From NCBI GenBank assembly GCA_021162205.1, contig JAGGZE010000049.1, forward strand, positions 1 to 36,100: DNA of 36,100 nt. The letters are read 5' to 3'. Positions within the stretch are counted from its first letter, which is position 1, and every line of letters begins with the position of its first letter. Of this stretch, positions 33,847 to 36,100 are shown one piece after another. Under the pieces are notes generated by a model. It was not told the origin of the DNA, did no database searches, and was given only the letters and a program-made list of their open reading frames with translations. The stretch comes from a bacterium. GTDB taxonomy: Bacteria; UBP14; UBA6098; B30-G16. The translations under genes and the position numbers were made by a program.

Positions 33847-36100
33847 ATGTCGGTATCAAAATTTAGTATTTCTATTATTTTACTTGGATTTTGTATGGCA
33901 TTTGCCTACGATGTCCGAGTGGAGCAAACGGACTGGATGGGTGGAAGCGGTATGCTGGGACCCGTTACGAACTGGGGAACGCAATATGCTGAGCGAGAAA
34001 GTATAACGACTGCAACACCTGGCGTTGTATCATTAGTAGCGACAGATTGGGATTATTCTTTATGGACAAGCCATACGCTTTATTCTGGGTCAGTATCACC
34101 ATTTTTTCAAGGAGCGATGCCCGCGGATATAGATAACGATGGCGATAAGGATATAATCGCTATTACGGGTGATGAAGTAAGTTGGTTCGAATGTATTGCA
34201 CCATTTTCATATGTTTCACATTCTGTCGGTGCTTATTCAATTACAGATCATGGCTGTATTTATCCCAGCGATTTAAATGGCGATGGGAAAATAGACATAC
34301 TTTTAGCGGCGCCGGCTATTGGTGCGGGATGGTGTGAAAATATAGATGGTGGAATAACCTGGGACTGGCATTTTCTCGGTAATGAAATCGGCTATGAAAG
34401 AATAAGTGCTGCCGATTTCGATAATGATGGCGATAACGATGTGCTGGCATCAGCAATGTATTCCGGTATCGTTCTTTTCAGAAACAATGGAATAGATTTC
34501 AGTTATGAACTTATTTCATCCTCCTATTATGCGGGATTTCGCATCTATCCAGCGGATTTCAATAACGACGGCTATCCCGATTTTTACTCTGTGGGTTGGA
34601 ATTCATTTATTGCTATATTTCTCAATGATGGAACAGGGCATTTCACAATCTCGTTTAGTTACGATGGTTCATCTGATGATTACTCATATGATGGCACCTG
34701 GGCGCAAGATATGGACAACGATGGCGATATGGACATAGTTACAGGCACATCTACAAGCATAGGTGACGGCAGATTTTACGGATTCTTGAATGATGGCACG
34801 GGAACAAATTTTGTGCGCATAACACTCGTGCCATCGGGAGCATTTCCATATTGGGATGGAGCGATGGCAGCAGATATCGACCTTGATGGATTTTCTGATA
34901 TAGTGGCCTCTTACTCTGCAATTGGATGGTATCGGCAATTACCAACTTCTCCTTTGAATTTCGCTCTACATACGATAGAACCAGCGATACCATATTCACA
35001 TTGGATATATGTCGAAGATTTAGATAATGGCTGTGCTCCCGATCCCGATATTATCGTGACAGAATTGAACGCTCATATTATTTATGAAAACAATATGATA
35101 CTTTCCTATGCGAGTGTCGGGACACTTGCGTCATCGATACTGGATGCAGAAGATACAGCTATGTGGCATGAATTTGGCTGGGATGCCTGCATTCCGTATG
35201 AAAATTCTATTGCATTTTACTGGCGTGCAGGCGATGACATATCGACTTTTTCATCTATTCCTTGGAATGGACCCATTCCAGGCATTGTTCTCGATACACC
35301 CGATAGCACAGAGATAGATGGACTCGGCAGGTATTTTCAATATCGCGTGGAATTTGTTGGCAGTGATGATATAGCAGCCCTTTACAAGGTCTGGGTGGAA
35401 TATGATACATTCACACTCGCTCCACCGACTGCGGCATCTATCGAGTATAACGAGGAAACCGATTGCGATGGTATAAATACGGTTGAAATTTGCTATACAA
35501 TCGACAGCCCCGACTCTCTCCCTGCCGATGTCTCGATTCAGTTTAGTTCTGATGGTGGAACGAGTTGGGCAGTTTCGCCATCGACTGTAACCGATGCCGA
35601 AGGCGACCTCGGCATAAACATTGTTCCCGGAGACCATTGTTTTTATTGGATATTATCCACCGATGTCCCCGGTATCGAGGGTCGCGATTGGAGTGCAAGA
35701 ATTATTGTATCCGCGCTGGATTCATCGGACACCGCATACTATTTTGCACCGCTGGATTCTCGTCCGCCAGATGTGAACATATTCGATTATCCCGTTCAGA
35801 TTCAATTTCCCGATTCTGTGATTTTGAACTGGTCGGTGGAGGATTTGTTCTGGAGTCATCAACCGGGAACGCTTTCGATAATCTGCGGCTCGGATACAAT
35901 CGATACGGTTCTTTCAGATACATTTTTTGTCTGGCATCCCGACTGGTCAACAATTTCCTGCGATAACGCAATTTTCCGCGTGGTTATGCGGGATTCGTTC
36001 TGCAACTGGGGCGAGGACACCTGCGTAACAGGGCTTTGCCCCGATATTGTTCCACCTGAAATCATTCCAATCGACACACTTTCGAAATGTTTCGATTTCA
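33847..36100 (+). CDS. Secreted VCBS/FG-GAP repeat protein, truncated by window end
   Basis: Own translation from ATG 33847 (MSVSKFSISIILLGFCMAFAYDVRVEQTDWMGG...) is in frame at the points checked to 36100; repeated ADIDNDGDKDII / DLNGDGKIDIL / DFDNDGDNDVL motifs. Confidence 0.8.
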   Translation, partial: MSVSKFSISIILLGFCMAFAYDVRVEQTDWMGGSGMLGPVTNWGTQYAERESITTATPGVVSLVATDWDYSLWTSHTLYSGSVSPFFQGAMPADIDNDGDKDIIAITGDEVSWFECIAPFSYVSHSVGAYSITDHGCIYPSDLNGDGKIDILLAAPAIGAGWCENIDGGITWDWHFLGNEIGYERISAADFDNDGDNDVLASAMYSGIVLFRNNGIDFSYELISSSYYAGFRIYPADFNNDGYPDFYSVGWNSFIAIFLNDGTGHFTISFSYDGSSDDYSYDGTWAQDMDNDGDMDIVTGTSTSIGDGRFYGFLNDGTGTNFVRITLVPSGAFPYWDGAMAADIDLDGFSDIVASYSAIGWYRQLPTSPLNFALHTIEPAIPYSHWIYVEDLDNGCAPDPDIIVTELNAHIIYENNMILSYASVGTLASSILDAEDTAMWHEFGWDACIPYENSIAFYWRAGDDISTFSSIPWNGPIPGIVLDTPDSTEIDGLGRYFQYRVEFVGSDDIAALYKVWVEYDTFTLAPPTAASIEYNEETDCDGINTVEICYTIDSPDSLPADVSIQFSSDGGTSWAVSPSTVTDAEGDLGINIVPGDHCFYWILSTDVPGIEGRDWSARIIVSALDSSDTAYYFAPLDSRPPDVNIFDYPVQIQFPDSVILNWSVEDLFWSHQPGTLSIICGSDTIDTVLSDTFFVWHPDWSTISCDNAIFRVVMRDSFCNWGEDTCVTGLCPDIVPPEIIPIDTLSKCFDF

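Overview
The window looks like chromosomal housekeeping and secretome DNA from an AT-rich, uncultured-type bacterium. T9SS-like C-terminal tails, a V-type ATPase B subunit and class II RNR are compatible with a candidate phylum in or near the FCB group, but taxonomy cannot be settled from sequence alone. About 24 protein genes and one tRNA-Pro(CGG) are supportable: a TolB-like propeller, FtsB-like, DUF502, RsmB, AmrS, a permease-HMA fusion, an OGG2-type glycosylase, an fRMsr-like GAF protein, RpmA, V-ATPase B, a PPi-type PFK, a lipoprotein amidohydrolase, PyrF, PyrE, an SsnA/PreA-like/YgeY cluster, a TIGR00725/LOG-like protein, NrdJ, a Cas2/SinR-like small protein, a methyltransferase, UppS, a GAF-GGDEF protein, an M14 peptidase, and VWA and VCBS secreted proteins. 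The most unusual signal is a set of short palindromic elements. (i) An 18-bp hairpin repeat (TTGCAGAGGTCACACCTC and covarying versions) sits in frame inside pyrF and pyrE, always in the same reading frame and strand. It encodes C-R/N/S-G-x-T-S/T hexapeptides, and one copy sits in the pyrF leader where it could sequester the Shine-Dalgarno. (ii) A dispersed family of nested hairpins (7-8 bp outer stem, one or two inner 6-8 bp stems) lies in intergenic regions, has different but base-paired stem sequences at each site, and has one probable in-frame copy inside the M14 peptidase gene. Other leads are tandem NrdR-box-like sites 32 bp apart upstream of nrdJ, and an orphan Cas2-fold candidate with no CRISPR nearby. 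No CRISPR array, transposase or phage module was seen.
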